Of a DNA stretch of 55,036 bases, positions 53,305 to 55,036 are shown piece by piece. The DNA is from CAZRGV01 sp964599655 (GTDB taxonomy: Bacteria; Planctomycetota; Planctomycetia; Isosphaerales; Isosphaeraceae). Position 1 is the first letter of the stretch. Every line of letters starts with the position of its first letter. The position numbers and the translations under genes are program-made. The stretch covers positions 1 to 55,036 of the forward strand of contig CAZRGV010000027.1 in assembly GCA_964599655.1 (NCBI GenBank), written 5' to 3'. The notes under the pieces are model-generated. The model had not been told where the DNA came from and searched no databases. It was given only the letters and a program-made list of their open reading frames with translations.

Positions 53305-54126
53305 TCAGTTGCGGACCTTGGACGGCTCGAGCACGATGTCGCCGATGTCAACCACCTGGCCAGGTTTGACGTCCACCTGCTGGCCTCGGGAACCGCCCGA
53401 GGTGACGTAACCCGCCTTGCGCTGCCAGACGATGATGTTTTGCGAGCCGGCGGGAACCCCCTTGATCTCGAACGAGCCATCCGGGCCCGTGACGGCGAAG
53501 AACGGGTGGTCGAAGACCATGATGTTACCGTTCATCCAGGGGTGAATGTCGCAGACAAGGTTGATCGGTCGCTTCTCGGCGGCCAGCTTCTCTTCGGAGC
53601 TTCCGTTGGGTCCGAGGGCGAAGTTCTTGTTGTTGACGAACCCGGTGTAATGCACGTTGTGGCCGACCGCGTCGCTCGACTTGAAGACGATGGTCTGGTC
53701 CTTGTGCATCGCCGTGCTGAACGGGATGAACTCGCAGTTCTTCTGGTCGATCTCGACCTTCGGCTGGCTGGTCAGCAGGGCCTTCTCGGCCTCGGGGTTC
53801 TTCCCCTTGGGGCTCACGAGGAAGGCAAACGCCTGCGGAATTCCTTTGGATTCGGGATCGACCATCAGTTCGCGACTGAAGAGAGGCACCGCGGCGCAAA
53901 CCTGGGGATCCTTCTCCTTGTTCTGGGTGATGGGCGCGGGCTTGGGAATCTCGGAACCACCCCAGACAAGGCGGCCCTTGATCGTTCCGAAACCGCTTTG
54001 AAGCGGGGCGGGAGGCGCGGCGTTCGCGGAACCGCTCGACATGCCCGCGAAACCCAGGGCAACGACCGCGACCAACGTCGCGCCGAATGTGCCGGCGCAG
54101 GCCAGGAGGGAGGACACTCGATTCAT
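53305..54126 (-). CDS. secreted cupredoxin-like protein with C-terminal regulatory-type beta domain
   Basis: A 273-residue exported protein with a signal peptide (ending near ANAAP). The core resembles a cupredoxin: DAVGHNVH, then VCDIHPWMNGNIMVFD. This gives His, Cys, His and Met as probable type 1 copper ligands. Unlike a classic plastocyanin, it carries an extra N-terminal region with conserved Cys (VCAAVPL, DQKNCEF), and a C-terminal carboxypeptidase-regulatory-like beta domain (TGPDGSFEIKGVPAGSQNII). The ATG at 54126 has GAGGGG 9 nt upstream; the longer frame from 54303 is not supported. Its neighbour at 54347 is a paralog. Likely periplasmic electron transfer or copper handling. Confidence 0.8.
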   Translation of the reverse strand: MNRVSSLLACAGTFGATLVAVVALGFAGMSSGSANAAPPAPLQSGFGTIKGRLVWGGSEIPKPAPITQNKEKDPQVCAAVPLFSRELMVDPESKGIPQAFAFLVSPKGKNPEAEKALLTSQPKVEIDQKNCEFIPFSTAMHKDQTIVFKSSDAVGHNVHYTGFVNNKNFALGPNGSSEEKLAAEKRPINLVCDIHPWMNGNIMVFDHPFFAVTGPDGSFEIKGVPAGSQNIIVWQRKAGYVTSGGSRGQQVDVKPGQVVDIGDIVLEPSKVRN

Positions 54127-54263
54127 GAAGGGGAACCCCTCAATCAGGTGAGAATTCGTGGGTGAGTGCGTACCGTGGCGAGACGGCGAAGACGCGTTCG
54201 CCTCGCCGCGGCACGCATTATAACAGGAGGAAATGGCAGGGGAAACGGGAAGGCACCTCGTCC

Positions 54264-54294
54264 GAGGACGGCCGGGATCGAGCCGGCCGTCCTC
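54264..54294 (-). terminator. GC-rich hairpin after the second cupredoxin-like gene
   Basis: A perfect 12-bp stem, GAGGACGGCCGG (54264-54275) with CCGGCCGTCCTC (54283-54294), around the loop GATCGAG. It lies between the stop of the paralog and the start of the first cupredoxin-like gene. A T-run is not evident. Confidence 0.5.
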
Positions 54295-54346
54295 GACGAG
54301 CATTCGGGCGGGAACGAAGCACGCGAATCCGGACAGGGCCGTGGCC

Positions 54347-55036
54347 TTACTTGACCTTGGCCGGGTCGATCACGAAGTCCTTGGTTGTGACGTCGTCCGC
54401 CTTGATCGTGACCGTGTCACCGGACGAGGAGGCCGTCACGTAGCCGGGGTGAACGGCCTCGGCCCAGACGACCACTTTCTGATCGCCGGCCGGAACCTTC
54501 TCGATCTTGAACTCGCCCTTCTCATTGGTCACGGCGAAATACGGGCTGTTCAGTGTGAGCCACCAGCCCTTCATCCAGGGATGGATATCGCAGACGACCG
54601 AGCCCGGACGATTGTCCGCGCTTCGGATCTCCACGGGGAACTCGGTATTGGGCTGAATGCCCTGGTTGAACCGGGTGCCCTGAAGCTGCGAGTTGACGTT
54701 GTGGCCGACCTGGTCGCTGGAGCGAAGGATGACCTTGTTCCCCTTCATCACGGCCAGCACGTGAGGCTCAAACACGCAGCCCTTCTGGTCGAACTCAACC
54801 GGCGCCGCCAGTGCGTTCGACTGCGCTTCGGGGTTCACGGCCGTGGGCCTGGGAATGTACACGACGGCCCACTTGACGCCCTTGGTCTCGGGGTCGACGA
54901 CCAGCTTCTCCGACTCGATGGGGTTGGCCGCGCAAACGTTGGCGTCCTTGACGTCGGCCCCCTTGGCCACGAGGATCTCGGGCTTGGGTGCATCACCGCC
55001 AAAGGTGACCTTGCCTTGCAGGGTTCCCCAGCCTTC
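54347..55036 (-). CDS. secreted cupredoxin-like protein, paralog (N-terminus beyond window)
   Basis: At least 229 residues, open to the right edge, where the frame reads EGWGTLQGKVTFGGDAPKPE. The start is not in the window. It has the same layout as the downstream gene: VCAANPIESEKLVVDPETKG, then DQKGCVFEP, SDQVGHNVN and VCDIHPWMKGWWLTL as copper-site elements, and a C-terminal NEKGEFKIEKVPAGDQKVVV beta domain. The two proteins are clearly related but diverged, so this looks like an old tandem duplication. No signal peptide can be judged because the N-terminus is missing. Confidence 0.8.
   Translation of the reverse strand, partial: EGWGTLQGKVTFGGDAPKPEILVAKGADVKDANVCAANPIESEKLVVDPETKGVKWAVVYIPRPTAVNPEAQSNALAAPVEFDQKGCVFEPHVLAVMKGNKVILRSSDQVGHNVNSQLQGTRFNQGIQPNTEFPVEIRSADNRPGSVVCDIHPWMKGWWLTLNSPYFAVTNEKGEFKIEKVPAGDQKVVVWAEAVHPGYVTASSSGDTVTIKADDVTTKDFVIDPAKVK

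Overview
The window reads as a high-GC planctomycete chromosome segment, probably from the Isosphaeraceae side of the phylum. This is inferred from gene content: a giant surface protein with an N-terminal LEPR motif, Calx-beta, cohesin and dockerin modules; a MoxR/DUF58/BatA/von Willebrand cluster; a PQQ-propeller/TPR secreted protein; an NPCBM protein; and a prenyltransferase-repeat protein. No rRNA, CRISPR array, phage or intact insertion sequence was seen. The sequence is a scaffolded draft with six runs of N (7586-7631, 17950-17959, 38282-38381, 44735-44749, 47815-47862, 48106-48136). Four of them break a reading frame that otherwise continues, so several genes are given here as composites across a gap.

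Left part (1-17420). A minus-strand 2-oxoacid:ferredoxin oxidoreductase operon (fused gamma-delta, alpha, beta) runs off the left edge. It is preceded by a tRNA-Lys(CTT), a small frameshifted reading frame and a terminator-like hairpin. Next is a minus-strand sugar-type ABC transporter pair (double ATPase plus permease, no binding protein). On the plus strand there is a large acyl-CoA synthetase (NDP-forming)/GNAT protein of the Pat type. It is followed by a compact five-gene efflux operon: PadR regulator, CxxCH lipoprotein, RND pump, adaptor and outer-membrane factor. A perfect 12-bp inverted repeat brackets its promoter.

Middle part (17371-32930). The giant surface protein (about 1,714 residues) lies on the minus strand downstream of an alpha/beta hydrolase and a FIST-domain protein. 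Then come a secreted protein, a PEP-hydrolase-family TIM barrel, a MaoC-type hydratase and a small signalling neighbourhood: ANTAR response regulator, BON protein, a histidine-kinase-like ATPase without the phospho-accepting His, and a conventional histidine kinase on the other strand. Two copies of a roughly 153-bp element with a 28-bp hairpin lie here. Paired base changes between the copies preserve the stem.

Right part (33150-55036). Nine minus-strand genes lie nearly end to end: PQQ/TPR protein, MoxR ATPase, DUF58, BatA-like protein, von Willebrand/amidotransferase-fold membrane protein, a very large coiled-coil membrane protein with an SGQ-rich repeat, a small charged secreted protein, a prenyltransferase-repeat protein and an NPCBM protein. 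They resemble the Bat/aerotolerance gene set extended with planctomycete-specific envelope proteins. The end of the window carries a 56-residue membrane protein and two paralogous secreted cupredoxin-like proteins, each followed by a GC-rich hairpin. The last of these runs off the right edge.
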